Assembly (NCBI RefSeq): GCF_000599885.1
Contig: NZ_JFGT01000004.1
Coordinates: forward strand, 248,001 to 312,000
DNA from: Pantoea sp. IMH
GTDB lineage: Bacteria; Pseudomonadota; Gammaproteobacteria; Enterobacterales; Enterobacteriaceae
Length of the DNA: 64,000 nt
Direction of reading: 5' to 3'
Under the pieces are notes generated by a model. That model searched no databases. It was not told the DNA's origin and saw only the letters and a program-made list of their open reading frames with translations. The position numbers were made by a program, and so were the translations under genes. Positions 44,923 through 58,082 of this stretch are shown in pieces; within the stretch, counting starts at the first letter, position 1; each line of letters starts with the position of its first letter.

Positions 44923-45180
44923 TTAATGTTCTCTGTTATCTTCGGTTTTCGGCGGCACTGGATCGTCGCCACCCGGGTTTAAGGGGTGGCATTTTAATAC
45001 GCGTTTCATTGTCAACCAACTGCCTTTTATCACGCCAAACCTGCGCAATGCCTCAATACCGTATTGAGAACAGGTCGGATGGAAACGACAGTGGGGTCCT
45101 AAGAGCGGGCTGATGACGCGTTGATAGACGCGTATCAGCGCAATCAGGAGCCGCGAGCCAGGCGACAGTGACGACGCCAT
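44923..45180 (-). CDS. yidD: Membrane protein insertion efficiency factor YidD
   Basis: Small membrane-associated protein that improves insertion of YidC substrates. 85 residues, equal to E. coli, with the family motif [23 protein letters not shown] containing its conserved cysteines. It overlaps rnpA by 37 nt, a normal arrangement in this cluster. Confidence 0.96.
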   Translation of the reverse strand: MASSLSPGSRLLIALIRVYQRVISPLLGPHCRFHPTCSQYGIEALRRFGVIKGSWLTMKRVLKCHPLNPGGDDPVPPKTEDNREH

Positions 45181-45503
45181 ATCTTCTCCAACGCTTCCAC
45201 CAGCGCCTGGTTATCCAGGTCAGCAATGCCCTTTTTTGCCACCACGACGAAATCCATTGCGGGGAGTTCGTGTTGACGCAGGCGAAAACTCTCACGGGTC
45301 AATCGCTTGATCCGGTTGCGTTCATGCGCGCGTTTAACGTGTTTTTTGGCGACGGTAAGACCGATGCGGGGATGCCCCAGCGAGTTCAGGCGGCCGAGAA
45401 TAGTAATTTGCGGCGTGCCAGCTCTTTGTGGCTGCTGGAAGACGAAAGTGAAATGAGTGGGAGTTAACAAACGTAACTCCCTGGGAAATGCGAGCTTAAC
45501 CAC
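45144..45503 (-). CDS. rnpA: Ribonuclease P protein component RnpA
   Basis: Basic protein subunit that aids the RNase P ribozyme in 5' tRNA processing. 119 residues, equal to E. coli, starting with GTG as in E. coli. The RNA-binding signature [20 protein letters not shown] is intact. It follows rpmH by 17 nt. Confidence 0.98.
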   Translation of the reverse strand: MVKLAFPRELRLLTPTHFTFVFQQPQRAGTPQITILGRLNSLGHPRIGLTVAKKHVKRAHERNRIKRLTRESFRLRQHELPAMDFVVVAKKGIADLDNQALVEALEKIWRRHCRLARGS

Positions 45504-45520
45504 TCAGCGGTTAGCTTTTA

Positions 45521-45673
<153 letters not shown>

Positions 45674-45760
45674 CTAAACTTGAAAAATTTCACTTGGTGA
45701 CGCGCTTTTAGGGTCAGAAAACCGACCGACGCCTCAGTGTGTCTTTAATAAAGAGGCGGG

Positions 45761-45789
45761 ATTGTAATAATTGTACAGTCCGGAGTCAA
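45761..45789 (-). promoter_or_regulatory. rpmH promoter
   Basis: On the minus strand, TTGACT, a 17-bp spacer and TACAAT, about 100 bp before rpmH, closely matching the known E. coli rpmH promoter. Confidence 0.9.
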
Positions 45790-46046
45790 TTGACTTCGCG
45801 TTAAACACGCGTCTGAATATCCCGTTCGACCGCAAAACCAGCCGGTTCGGGCCAGAGCGCAACACGCCGGGGCAAGAATTATACGGTCTCTGATATAAAG
45901 CGCAAGGATCGTTCCGGATCTTCTGCCGATCCCGTTGCAGTGCCGTTGCGATAATAACGTGACGGCACCGTTAAAATTTCACCATTGCAGAGGATCCTGA
46001 ATGCCTTTTAAGGCAAGTAGCCTAAACTTATCCCGCTGCACAGACC

Positions 46047-46055
46047 TGTGGATAA
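46047..46055 (-). promoter_or_regulatory. DnaA box in the dnaA promoter
   Basis: TGTGGATAA, the complement of the perfect box TTATCCACA, about 210 bp before dnaA. In E. coli a box at this place mediates autorepression. Confidence 0.9.
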
Positions 46056-46104
46056 ATTGGATCAAAACTGTGTAGAAAGTGAAGATCTCTGCCGCGCTTT
46101 ACGC

Positions 46105-46110
46105 TATGAT
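46105..46110 (+). promoter_or_regulatory. -10 of the main dnaA promoter (P2-like)
   Basis: TATGAT in a context (AAGATCTCT ... TTTACGCTATGATCCGC) that parallels E. coli dnaAp2, which is the stronger of the two dnaA promoters. Confidence 0.75.
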
Positions 46111-46261
46111 CCGCCCTCCCGCTTGCGATCCTTCGGGTCAATCAGCGGCGGAGCAACCGCGGACAGCGGTTCGTATGTGTGTCATCTGCATGCGTCAACA
46201 ATGATGAATTTATCGCTTCAGCGCCTTTTTTCTTATCGAATTTTTTCGAGTGGAGTCCGCC

Positions 46262-47653
46262 GTGTCACTTACGCTTTGGCAACAGTGCCTTGCCCGTTTG
46301 CAGGATGAACTACCTGCCACTGAATTCAGCATGTGGATACGTCCATTGCAGGCCGAATTAAACGACAATACGCTGGCCTTGTATGCACCAAATCGCTTTG
46401 TGCTCGACTGGGTTAGGGATAAATACCTCAATAATATCAACGCATTGTTGAATGACTTTTGCGGCAGTGATACACCGCTGTTGCGTTTCGAAGTGGGCAG
46501 CAAACCGGTTACCCGTCAAATCAGCCAGCCCGTGATGGCGAGCGCCCAGGCCAGTGCGCCACCAGCGGGCGCCCGTCCGGCTCCCGTGCGTCCCAGCTGG
46601 GACAGCATGCCGGCACCGGCAGAGCTCTCCTACCGCTCGAACGTCAACACCAAGCACAATTTCGATAACTTCGTGGAAGGTAAATCGAACCAGCTGGCCC
46701 GCGCGGCGGCGCGTCAGGTGGCGGATAATCCTGGCGGCGCCTATAACCCTCTCTTTCTCTATGGCGGAACGGGACTGGGTAAAACGCACCTGCTGCATGC
46801 GGTCGGCAACGGTATTATGGCCCGCAAGCCGAATGCGAAAGTGGTGTACATGCACTCCGAGCGTTTTGTGCAGGATATGGTTAAAGCCCTGCAGAACAAC
46901 GCGATCGAAGAGTTTAAGCGTTACTACCGCTCCGTTGACGCGCTGCTTATCGATGACATTCAGTTCTTTGCCAATAAAGAGCGTTCTCAGGAAGAGTTTT
47001 TCCATACCTTTAATGCACTGCTGGAAGGCAATCAGCAGATCATTCTGACCTCGGATCGTTACCCGAAAGAGATCAACGGGGTGGAAGATCGTCTCAAATC
47101 ACGCTTTGGCTGGGGGCTGACGGTGGCGATCGAACCGCCAGAGCTGGAAACGCGTGTGGCGATCCTGATGAAAAAGGCGGATGAGAATGATATCCGCCTG
47201 CCGGGTGAAGTGGCGTTCTTTATTGCCAAACGTCTGCGTTCTAACGTCCGCGAGCTGGAAGGGGCGCTGAACCGCGTGATTGCCAACGCCAATTTCACCG
47301 GGCGGGCGATCACCATCGACTTCGTCCGTGAGGCGCTGCGCGACCTGCTGGCGCTTCAGGAGAAGCTGGTCACCATCGACAATATCCAGAAGACGGTGGC
47401 TGAGTACTATAAAATTAAAGTGGCCGACTTGCTTTCCAAGCGCCGCTCCCGCTCCGTCGCCCGCCCGCGCCAGATGGCGATGGCGATGGCGAAAGAGCTG
47501 ACTAACCACAGTTTGCCGGAAATCGGTGATGCTTTCGGGGGTCGTGACCATACTACGGTGCTGCATGCCTGCCGTAAAATCGAGCAGCTGCGTGAAGAGA
47601 GTCACGATATTAAAGAAGATTTCTCCAATTTAATCAGAACATTATCTTCCTGA
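46262..47653 (+). CDS. dnaA: Chromosomal replication initiator DnaA
   Basis: ATP-dependent initiator that binds oriC boxes and melts the 13-mers about 32 kb away in this window. Start is the GTG at 46262 (GGAG upstream), as in E. coli, giving 463 residues. Domain [19 protein letters not shown]; variable linker 85-130, shorter than E. coli; AAA+ with [13 protein letters not shown] and [10 protein letters not shown]-terminal DNA-binding signature [15 protein letters not shown]. dnaN follows after 4 bp. Confidence 0.99.
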   Translation: MSLTLWQQCLARLQDELPATEFSMWIRPLQAELNDNTLALYAPNRFVLDWVRDKYLNNINALLNDFCGSDTPLLRFEVGSKPVTRQISQPVMASAQASAPPAGARPAPVRPSWDSMPAPAELSYRSNVNTKHNFDNFVEGKSNQLARAAARQVADNPGGAYNPLFLYGGTGLGKTHLLHAVGNGIMARKPNAKVVYMHSERFVQDMVKALQNNAIEEFKRYYRSVDALLIDDIQFFANKERSQEEFFHTFNALLEGNQQIILTSDRYPKEINGVEDRLKSRFGWGLTVAIEPPELETRVAILMKKADENDIRLPGEVAFFIAKRLRSNVRELEGALNRVIANANFTGRAITIDFVREALRDLLALQEKLVTIDNIQKTVAEYYKIKVADLLSKRRSRSVARPRQMAMAMAKELTNHSLPEIGDAFGGRDHTTVLHACRKIEQLREESHDIKEDFSNLIRTLSS

Positions 47654-47657
47654 CGCT

Positions 47658-48758
47658 ATGAAATTTATTATAGAACGCGAGCATTTACTCAAGCCCTTAC
47701 AGCAGGTCAGCAGTCCCCTTGGTGGCCGGCCAACGTTACCTATCCTCGGCAATTTGCTGTTACAGGTTAATGAAGGCACTCTGCTGCTTACCGGTACCGA
47801 TCTGGAGATGGAGATGGTCGCCCGCGTCGCGCTGACGCAGGCCCACGAGCCGGGCGCGACCACCGTGCCAGCGCGCAAATTTTTTGATATCTGCCGCGGC
47901 CTGCCCGAAGGGGCGGAAATTACGGTAAGCCTGGACGGCGAGAGAATGCTGGTGCGTTCAGGACGCAGCCGTTTCTCGCTCTCCACGCTGCCTGCCAGCG
48001 ATTTCCCGAATCTGGATGACTGGCAGAGCGAGGTGGAGTTCACCCTTCCCCAGGCGACCATGAAGCGGCTGATCGAGGCGACGCAGTTTTCCATGGCGCA
48101 TCAGGATGTCCGCTACTACCTCAACGGCATGCTGTTTGAGACGGAAGGGGAAGAACTGCGTACCGTGGCAACAGATGGGCACCGCCTGGCGGTCTGCGCC
48201 ATGCCGGTGGGCCAGCCGCTGCCGGATCATTCAGTCATCGTGCCGCGTAAAGGCGTGATCGAGCTGGTTCGCCTGCTGGATGCGGGCGACACGCCGATGC
48301 AGGTGCAAATCGGCAGCAACAATATTCGTGCGCACGTGGGGGATTTTATTTTTACCTCCAAGCTGGTGGATGGCCGCTTCCCGGACTATCGCCGCGTGTT
48401 GCCCAAAAACCCCGATAAAACGCTGGATGCCGGCTGCGATCTGCTGAAGCAGGCGTTTTCCCGTGCGGCTATTCTCTCTAACGAGAAATTCCGCGGGGTC
48501 CGGCTTTATATCAGCGAAAATCAGCTGAAAATCACCGCCAATAACCCTGAACAGGAAGAAGCGGAAGAGATCCTGGACGTCAGCTACGGCGGCACGGATT
48601 TGGAAATTGGCTTTAACGTCAGCTACGTGCTGGATGTGCTCAATGCGCTGAAGTGCGAAAACGTGCGGCTGCTGCTGACCGACTCCGTTTCCAGCGTACA
48701 GATTGAAGACGCGGCCAGTCAGTCGGCGGCCTATGTTGTGATGCCAATGCGCTTGTAA
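47658..48758 (+). CDS. dnaN: DNA polymerase III beta clamp DnaN
   Basis: Sliding clamp that tethers polymerases. 366 residues, equal to E. coli, three repeated clamp domains, ending in the conserved AAYVVMPMRL. It sits 4 bp after dnaA. In most relatives recF starts within a few bases of its stop; here a 180-bp insertion separates them. Confidence 0.99.
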   Translation: MKFIIEREHLLKPLQQVSSPLGGRPTLPILGNLLLQVNEGTLLLTGTDLEMEMVARVALTQAHEPGATTVPARKFFDICRGLPEGAEITVSLDGERMLVRSGRSRFSLSTLPASDFPNLDDWQSEVEFTLPQATMKRLIEATQFSMAHQDVRYYLNGMLFETEGEELRTVATDGHRLAVCAMPVGQPLPDHSVIVPRKGVIELVRLLDAGDTPMQVQIGSNNIRAHVGDFIFTSKLVDGRFPDYRRVLPKNPDKTLDAGCDLLKQAFSRAAILSNEKFRGVRLYISENQLKITANNPEQEEAEEILDVSYGGTDLEIGFNVSYVLDVLNALKCENVRLLLTDSVSSVQIEDAASQSAAYVVMPMRL

Positions 48759-48780
48759 AATATATCGGGCTAACTTACTC

Positions 48781-48867
48781 GCTGGTTTGCGCCCGGGCAG
48801 TGCCCGTCCCTGGTCACATACTTCAGTATACTCCCAGGGTCTTCGCGCTGGTCGTGCGCGAACCAGC
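48781..48867. repeat. Structured palindromic insertion between dnaN and recF
   Basis: Outer arms GCTGGTTTGCGC (48781-48792) and GCGCGAACCAGC (48856-48867) pair fully in RNA, counting one U-G. Nested within are CGGGCA/TGCCCG and CCCTGG/CCAGGG stems with an ATAC-TTCA-GTAT tip. No open frame. It resembles a small palindromic or MITE-like element, class not identified. Confidence 0.7.
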
Positions 48868-48938
48868 TTCGCCGTTGACGCCCTGGATCGCAGGGTCAGG
48901 CGAAATAACTTTATCCGCCCTTCACGCTGGACTGATTC

Positions 48939-52450
<3,512 letters not shown>

Positions 52451-52558
52451 CGGCCAGTAAGGTGGCGGAGCGGCAGCAAAAGTGCTGCGCGCCGCCGGCG
52501 GGCATCCAGGCTTTTTGCAAGGCATGATGCCCGTAACAGACATATTCTCAACGCATTC

Positions 52559-52588
52559 AGGCAGATCATCCGATCTGCCTTTTTTTTT
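52559..52588 (+). terminator. Terminator of gyrB
   Basis: 9-bp stem AGGCAGATC / GATCTGCCT with a 4-nt loop and nine T, about 110 bp past the gyrB stop. Confidence 0.93.
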
Positions 52589-52605
52589 AAATTATCACCG
52601 GTAAT

Positions 52606-53187
52606 TCAGGATTGCTGAGGGCTTTCCAGCGCGTACTGATAGAACTCGCTGTTACTTTTCATCCCCAGCTTACGCATGATCGCACGTTTATGCGTGCTAA
52701 TCGTTTTGACGCTCAGTCGGGTCAGCTGGGAGATTTCCGTCAGTGACATCCCCTGGCGGGTATAGTTCACCACCATCGCCTGCTGCTTGCTGAGGCAATG
52801 TCTGGCCTGGCGGCAGGGTCGGTTTCTGGGCATAAATACGCCACTAAGCTGATGGCAGAACAGCAACGTCAGCGCTTCCGCCGCGTTATCTTTCTCAATC
52901 CGGAAATTGTGCACCGGGCAGGTGCTGCCAGGGCCGCACTCGCAGCTTGAGGCGAGAAACACCGTGACATGCCGTCGGGGAACACGGTTGGCCAGGCGGG
53001 GATGAGAAATGCCGGGCAGGAGCCGGTTAACATCGCAGATAATGATGTCCGGTAGCAATGGGATCGTATCTGACCCGGAAACGATAAAGACGGGATAATC
53101 TTCTTTGTTACGCGGCCAGGCGTGGGCGATCAGGCTGACAGCGCCCGAAATGAAATAGTTGTCTTTGCTGACGATCAGGATATTCAT
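52606..53187 (-). CDS. LuxR/FixJ-type transcriptional regulator with a cysteine-rich linker
   Basis: 193 residues from the ATG at 53187, preceded by AGGAGG. Residues 132-187 form a LuxR-type helix-turn-helix (LSKQQAMVVNYTRQGMSLTE ... LSVKTISTHKRAIMRKLG). The N-terminus resembles a receiver domain (MNILIVSKDNYFISGAV, Asp52 in IIICDVN) but lacks clear phosphorylation-site partners. Between them is a cysteine cluster: Cys82, Cys84, Cys90, His93 (CECGPGSTCPVH) and Cys111, Cys125, Cys131. This could bind metal or sense redox state. No partner kinase is adjacent. yidB is expected here in E. coli but absent. Confidence 0.85.
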   Translation of the reverse strand: MNILIVSKDNYFISGAVSLIAHAWPRNKEDYPVFIVSGSDTIPLLPDIIICDVNRLLPGISHPRLANRVPRRHVTVFLASSCECGPGSTCPVHNFRIEKDNAAEALTLLFCHQLSGVFMPRNRPCRQARHCLSKQQAMVVNYTRQGMSLTEISQLTRLSVKTISTHKRAIMRKLGMKSNSEFYQYALESPQQS

Positions 53188-53529
53188 CAATCTTTCCTCC
53201 TTGAAAATGGCTTTTCCTTTGTCCGGTCGGAAGAGATGAAGATCCCATCCGGTAACGGCTGCCAGCGGCAGATACCTGTTCCCGTCAGGCAGTGTTGCCT
53301 GTCACCGATGCGCTTCACTGATGAAATAGAGCGCGCTATCCGTCAGTGACATCACCAAAATGGACGGTTATCCGTGTCGTTTCGTGAGGTGATAGTCACT
53401 TCGGGTACTTTACGCGCAGAGTGGCGGTTAACGCTACTCTTTCCACCGATTTAATGTCTGGCGCGCGCTGGCCTTTGGACGCTGAACCGCGCTAGCATGA
53501 AGCTAAATCCGATAGCTTAAGAGGACGTT
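53188..53529. other. Spacer between the LuxR gene and yidA
   Basis: 342 bp with no supportable gene. It should hold promoters for both divergent genes. An imperfect palindrome, AGTGGCGGTTAACGCTACT, is at about 53421-53439. No regulator is assigned. Confidence 0.5.
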
Positions 53530-54339
53530 ATGGCAATAAAACTGATTGCGATTGATATGGATGGGACCTTGCTTAATCCACAGCATGAAATCAGCCCTCG
53601 CGTGAAGCAGGCGATTCAGGCCGCTCGCGACAAAGGTGTGGCAATAGTGCTGGCTACCGGAAGGCCGTACGTGGGCGTAAAGAACTACCTGATGGAGCTG
53701 GATTTACAGCAGGAGGGACAGTACTGCATTACCAATAACGGCGCGCTGGTTCAGCATGCGGCAACCGGTGAATGCGTTGCTGAAGTTGCCCTGAATTTTG
53801 ATGACTACCGCTATTTTGAACAACTGGCGCGCGAACTTGGCGTCCATTTTCAGGCGCTGACCAAATCCCTGCTCTATACCGCGAACAAAGATATCAGTGA
53901 ATATACGGTCCACGAATCGGCGATGACGGGTATTCCGCTTCGCTATCGTGCCGTGGAAGAGATGGATCCCACCACCACTTTTCCAAAAGTTATGATGATC
54001 GATTCTCCCGAGAAGCTGGATGAGGCGATCGCCCGCCTGCCGCAGGAGGCTCTCGATCGCTATACCATCATGAAAAGCTCGCCTTACTATCTGGAGATTC
54101 TCGATAAGCGCGTAGATAAAGGCGCTGGCGTGAAGGCGCTTGCTGAGCGTTTAGGCCTCTCGCGCGATCAGGTGATGACGATCGGCGATCAGGAGAATGA
54201 TATCGCCATGCTGAAATTTGCCGGAACCGGCGTGGCGATGGGCAACGCCATAGAGTCGGTGCAGGCGATTGCGCAGTATGTGACTAAAACCAATATGGAA
54301 GATGGCGTCGCTCACGCTATAGAGAAGTTCGTGCTGTAA
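53530..54339 (+). CDS. yidA: Sugar-phosphatase YidA (HAD type IIB)
   Basis: Cytoplasmic phosphatase with broad activity on sugar phosphates in E. coli. 269 residues (E. coli 270). Motif I AIDMDGTLLNP with nucleophile Asp9, motif II LATGRP, cap domain, motif III Lys, and motif IV IGDQENDIAMLKFA. Followed by a terminator and the dgo operon. Confidence 0.96.
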   Translation: MAIKLIAIDMDGTLLNPQHEISPRVKQAIQAARDKGVAIVLATGRPYVGVKNYLMELDLQQEGQYCITNNGALVQHAATGECVAEVALNFDDYRYFEQLARELGVHFQALTKSLLYTANKDISEYTVHESAMTGIPLRYRAVEEMDPTTTFPKVMMIDSPEKLDEAIARLPQEALDRYTIMKSSPYYLEILDKRVDKGAGVKALAERLGLSRDQVMTIGDQENDIAMLKFAGTGVAMGNAIESVQAIAQYVTKTNMEDGVAHAIEKFVL

Positions 54340-54347
54340 CGCTCCCC

Positions 54348-54374
54348 GTCCCGGTTAAGCCGGGACTATTTTTT
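54348..54374 (+). terminator. Terminator of yidA
   Basis: 7-bp stem GTCCCGG / CCGGGAC with a TTAAG loop, then TATTTTTT. Confidence 0.93.
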
Positions 54375-54441
54375 CCCCGCCATTCCCTTTCCCTTTTTCC
54401 GGTCACGCTTTCCGGGCTGGATTGCACATTTTGTGATCTAC

Positions 54442-54475
54442 ATTGTAGTACAATAAATAGTTATGGTACTACAAT
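54442..54475. promoter_or_regulatory. Paired DgoR operators
   Basis: ATTGTAGTACAAT (54442-54454) and ATGGTACTACAAT (54463-54475) are near-palindromes fitting the FadR-subfamily GntR consensus TNGTNNNACNA, centres 21 bp apart (two helical turns), about 100 bp before dgoR. Confidence 0.85.
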
Positions 54476-54573
54476 ACCAACCTCAGCAGAACGCAGTTCC
54501 CGGCGTAAGTCGTGCTGGTTTCCCGCAACGGCGGTAAAGTGGCAGGGAATATTCTCTGAAGGCACGGAGCATT

Positions 54574-55269
54574 ATGAAAGACGAACTCAGTAAAACGGAT
54601 CGCATTATTCTGACGCTTGGCGAGGAGATCGTATCGGGCAAATACGCGCCCGGTGCCTCGCTACCCGCTGAAGCCGAACTGTGCGAACAGTTCTCCACCT
54701 CCCGCAACATTATCCGGGAGGTATTCCGCACGCTGATGGCGAAACGGCTGGTGGAAATGAAGCGGTATCGCGGCGCGTTTGTTACCCAGCGCAGCGAGTG
54801 GAATTTCCTCGACAGCGAAGTCCTGCAGTGGTCGCTGAAATACGCCGGGGACCCTGGCTTAATCGCCGCAATGAGTGAAGTGCGTAATCTCGTGGAGCCA
54901 CAGATCGCGCGGTGGTCGGCCGAAAGGGCTACCTCGGGGGATCTGGCGAATATTGAAACTGCCCTGAATGCCATGATCGCCAACCATGATAACCGGCATG
55001 CGTTCAATCAGGCCGATATCGAATACCACAAGGCGGTGCTTGAGTCGGTGCATAACCCGGTGCTGCAACAGCTTGGCGTGGCGATCAGTTCGCTTCAACG
55101 GGCCATTTTTGAACGGACTTATATGCCGGATAACGAAAATATGCCGAAAACGTTACAGGAACATAAGGCGCTGTTTGACGCCATCCGCCACCAGAAGCCG
55201 GATGAGGCGGAACAGGCCGCCCTGACGATGATCGCCAGCTCAACCCGACGGATGAAGGATATCAAGTGA
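54574..55269 (+). CDS. dgoR: Galactonate operon repressor DgoR (GntR/FadR family)
   Basis: Represses the dgo operon; D-galactonate relieves it in E. coli. 231 residues (E. coli 229). N-terminal winged helix (YAPGASLPAEAELCEQFSTS), C-terminal FCD domain with metal-binding histidines (DIEYHKAVLESVHNP, EHKALFDAI). First gene of the operon; its stop overlaps dgoK by 4 nt. Confidence 0.96.
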   Translation: MKDELSKTDRIILTLGEEIVSGKYAPGASLPAEAELCEQFSTSRNIIREVFRTLMAKRLVEMKRYRGAFVTQRSEWNFLDSEVLQWSLKYAGDPGLIAAMSEVRNLVEPQIARWSAERATSGDLANIETALNAMIANHDNRHAFNQADIEYHKAVLESVHNPVLQQLGVAISSLQRAIFERTYMPDNENMPKTLQEHKALFDAIRHQKPDEAEQAALTMIASSTRRMKDIK

Positions 55270-56147
55270 CCAGCTATATCGCTATCGACTGGGGTTCCAC
55301 CAACCTTCGTGCCTGGCACTACGCCAACGGTGTATGCCAGGAAACGCGCCGCTCTGAAGCGGGCGTGACGAGACTGCAGGGAAAAACGCCGGCGGAAGTC
55401 TTCGCCAGCGTCACTGAAGGCTGGCCGGTCGATGCGCTGCCCGTGGTGATGGCGGGCATGGTTGGCAGTAATGCCGGCTGGCTGAACGTTCCCTATCTGG
55501 CCTGCCCGGTCTCGCTGAAGGCGATCGCTGCCCGGCTGGTCCGGGTTGAGGATAAAGCCTGGATCGTGCCCGGCCTGAGTCTGGATCGCGCCGGTAATCA
55601 GAACGTCATGCGTGGCGAAGAAACGCAGTTAATCGGCGCGGTCGAACTTGCGCCTGCAAATCATTACGTTATGCCCGGCACCCACGCTAAATGGGTAAAA
55701 GCAGAAGGCGACATAATTGTCGACTTTCGTACCCTGATGACCGGCGAACTTCACCATATTCTGATGAATCATTCGCTGATCGGTATGGGCTTACCGGCTC
55801 AACAGGAGGATGAGGCGGCCTTTCAGCAGGGGCTGGAAACGGGCGCAAACGATATGAGCCTGCTGGCGCGCCTGTTTGAAGTCCGTGCCGCGCATCTGCT
55901 CGGTGTCCGGCGGCGTGAATCAGTCAGTGATTTTCTGTCAGGCCTGCTGATTGGCCATGAGGCGGCGCTGATGTCCGCCACATTCCTGGCCGGTGACGCA
56001 GAGCCGCTCACGGTTATCGCCGGCAGTTCGCTGGCGGAACGCTACCTGAAGGCGTTGCGTTTTACCGGCCTCAGGGCACAACTGCTGGAAGGGGATACCG
56101 CTTTCCAGCATGGAATAAGGAGCATTGCAGATGAGCTGGAATACTAA
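55266..56147 (+). CDS. dgoK: 2-dehydro-3-deoxygalactonokinase DgoK
   Basis: Phosphorylates 2-keto-3-deoxygalactonate. 293 residues (E. coli 292), GTG start in a GTGA overlap with dgoR. Actin-like fold with IAIDWGSTNLRAW near the N-terminus and VMAGMVGSNAGW. Its 3' end overlaps dgoA by 17 nt. Confidence 0.96.
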   Translation: MTSYIAIDWGSTNLRAWHYANGVCQETRRSEAGVTRLQGKTPAEVFASVTEGWPVDALPVVMAGMVGSNAGWLNVPYLACPVSLKAIAARLVRVEDKAWIVPGLSLDRAGNQNVMRGEETQLIGAVELAPANHYVMPGTHAKWVKAEGDIIVDFRTLMTGELHHILMNHSLIGMGLPAQQEDEAAFQQGLETGANDMSLLARLFEVRAAHLLGVRRRESVSDFLSGLLIGHEAALMSATFLAGDAEPLTVIAGSSLAERYLKALRFTGLRAQLLEGDTAFQHGIRSIADELEY

Positions 56148-56748
56148 GCTGCCGCTGATCGCGATTTTACGCGGCATCCGGCCAGAAGAGGCCGAAGAAC
56201 ACGTTGCTGTGCTGGTTGAGGCAGGTTTCGATGCCATTGAAATCCCGCTTAATTCGCCGGAGTGGCATCTCAGTATCGCCAGCATGGTGAAGACATTTGG
56301 CGACCGCGCGCTGATTGGTGCGGGCACCGTCCTGGAACCAGAGCAGGTCGACAGTCTGGCGGCGATAAACAGCAGGCTGGTGGTTACGCCCAACGTTGAT
56401 ACGGCGGTGATCCAGCGGGCTGTCGCCAGAGGAATGCTTGTGGCGGCGGGGTGTGCAACGGCTTCTGAGGCTTTCACCGCGCTCAAAGCGGGCGCTCAGG
56501 CGCTGAAGATTTTCCCCGCATCCGCCTTTGGCCCGGCTTATATCAGTGCGCTGAAAGCGGTGCTGCCGCCGGAAATCCCCGTTTTTGCCGTGGGCGGCGT
56601 CACGCCAGACAATCTTTCCGCGTTTCTTGCCGCTGGTTGTGCAGGTGCCGGGCTTGGCAGCGATCTCTATCGCGCCGGTCAGCCCGTTTCCCGCACCCGC
56701 GAGCAGGCGCACGCATTCGTTAAAGCCTGGAAGGAAGCCGTACAATGA
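56131..56748 (+). CDS. dgoA: 2-dehydro-3-deoxy-6-phosphogalactonate aldolase DgoA
   Basis: Class I aldolase cleaving KDPGal to pyruvate and glyceraldehyde-3-phosphate. Start 56131, with AGGAG upstream, gives 205 residues, equal to E. coli. Schiff-base lysine in [15 protein letters not shown] and catalytic Glu in AIEIPLNSP are present. Overlaps dgoK and dgoD. Confidence 0.97.
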   Translation: MSWNTKLPLIAILRGIRPEEAEEHVAVLVEAGFDAIEIPLNSPEWHLSIASMVKTFGDRALIGAGTVLEPEQVDSLAAINSRLVVTPNVDTAVIQRAVARGMLVAAGCATASEAFTALKAGAQALKIFPASAFGPAYISALKAVLPPEIPVFAVGGVTPDNLSAFLAAGCAGAGLGSDLYRAGQPVSRTREQAHAFVKAWKEAVQ

Positions 56749-57893
56749 AAATCACCAAACTGACAACGTATCGCCTGCCGCCGCGCTGGATGTTCCTCAA
56801 AATCGAAACCGATGAGGGCGTAACGGGCTGGGGTGAACCAGTTATTGAAGGCCGCGCCCGCAGCGTGGAAGCAGCGGTACATGAGCTTTCAGACTATCTG
56901 GTAGGTCAGGATCCTTCACGTATCAATGACTTATGGCAGGTGATGTACCGCGGCGGATTTTACCGTGGTGGGCCGGTGCTGATGAGCGCCATTGCCGGTA
57001 TCGATCAGGCGCTGTGGGATATTAAAGGCAAGGTGCTGGGCGCGCCAGTCTGGCAGCTGCTCGGCGGTCTGGTGCGCAATAAAATGAAAGCGTACAGCTG
57101 GGTCGGTGGCGATCGTCCGGCAGAAGTGATTAATGGCATCGCGAAACTGCGCGAGATCGGATTTGACACCTTTAAGCTGAACGGCTGCGAGGAGATGGGT
57201 ATCATCGACAGCTCGCAGAAAATCGACGCGGCAGTGAATACCGTGGCGCAAATTCGTGAAGTTTTCGGCAACGATATCGAGTTTGGTCTGGATTTTCACG
57301 GCCGCGTCAGTGCGCCAATGGCGAAAGTGCTGATTAAAGAGCTGGAACCGTACCGCCCGCTGTTTATCGAAGAACCCGTGCTGGCCGAGCAGGCGGAATA
57401 CTATCCAAAACTGGCCGCCCAGACGCATCTGCCGATCGCCGCCGGCGAGCGCATGTATTCCCGTTTTGAATTTAAACGCGTGCTGGAAGCGGGCGGCATC
57501 GCCATTCTTCAGCCGGATCTCTCCCACGCGGGCGGCATCACCGAATGCCATAAAATCGCCGCGATGGCCGAAGCCTATGATGTGGCGCTGGCGCCGCACT
57601 GCCCGCTCGGCCCGATTGCGCTGGCCTCCTGCCTGCATGTCGATTTCATCTCACGCAACGCTGTATTCCAGGAGCAGAGCATGGGCATTCACTACAACCA
57701 GGGCGCGGAACTGCTGGATTACGTCATCAATAAAGAAGACTTCAGCATCAAAGGCGGCCACTTCGCACCGCTGACCAAACCGGGGCTTGGCGTTGAGATC
57801 GATGAACAGCTGGTGATCGAACGCAGCCGGCAGACGGCAGACTGGCGCAATCCGCTCTGGCGTTTTCCTGATGGCTCCGTCGCCGAATGGTGA
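56745..57893 (+). CDS. dgoD: D-galactonate dehydratase DgoD
   Basis: Enolase-superfamily enzyme making 2-keto-3-deoxygalactonate, the first catabolic step. 382 residues, equal to E. coli. Metal ligands Asp183, Glu209 and Glu235, and catalytic His185 and His285, fall at the expected places ([26 protein letters not shown]). ATGA overlap with dgoA. Confidence 0.97.
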   Translation: MKITKLTTYRLPPRWMFLKIETDEGVTGWGEPVIEGRARSVEAAVHELSDYLVGQDPSRINDLWQVMYRGGFYRGGPVLMSAIAGIDQALWDIKGKVLGAPVWQLLGGLVRNKMKAYSWVGGDRPAEVINGIAKLREIGFDTFKLNGCEEMGIIDSSQKIDAAVNTVAQIREVFGNDIEFGLDFHGRVSAPMAKVLIKELEPYRPLFIEEPVLAEQAEYYPKLAAQTHLPIAAGERMYSRFEFKRVLEAGGIAILQPDLSHAGGITECHKIAAMAEAYDVALAPHCPLGPIALASCLHVDFISRNAVFQEQSMGIHYNQGAELLDYVINKEDFSIKGGHFAPLTKPGLGVEIDEQLVIERSRQTADWRNPLWRFPDGSVAEW

Positions 57894-58082
57894 GAAGCAG
57901 GGTAGCGTTACGCGCGCCGACCGCCCTACTGAAGTAAGCGTACCGCGAAGGCCTTTTATATAGCCTTACCGGGATTTTCAGTTATCCATAATTAAAAAAA
58001 TACCTTCATATACACCTGCTGTTCGTCGCGGGCTGGCTTCCTGCTGCCCGCATTCGACGACGGCGCTAACGAGGTTGTTATC

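Larger units (their letters stand above)
45790..46261. other. rpmH-dnaA regulatory spacer
   Basis: No gene. It holds the dnaA control region: a DnaA box at 46047, a TATGAT -10 at 46105, and scattered GATC sites. Short open frames crossing it have no ribosome-binding sites. Confidence 0.75.

Noticed and set aside
52451-52558. Second gene or small RNA after gyrB
   Set aside because: GC-rich region with a weak GGGCATC/GATGCCC stem but no promoter or open frame; treated as the gyrB 3' untranslated region.
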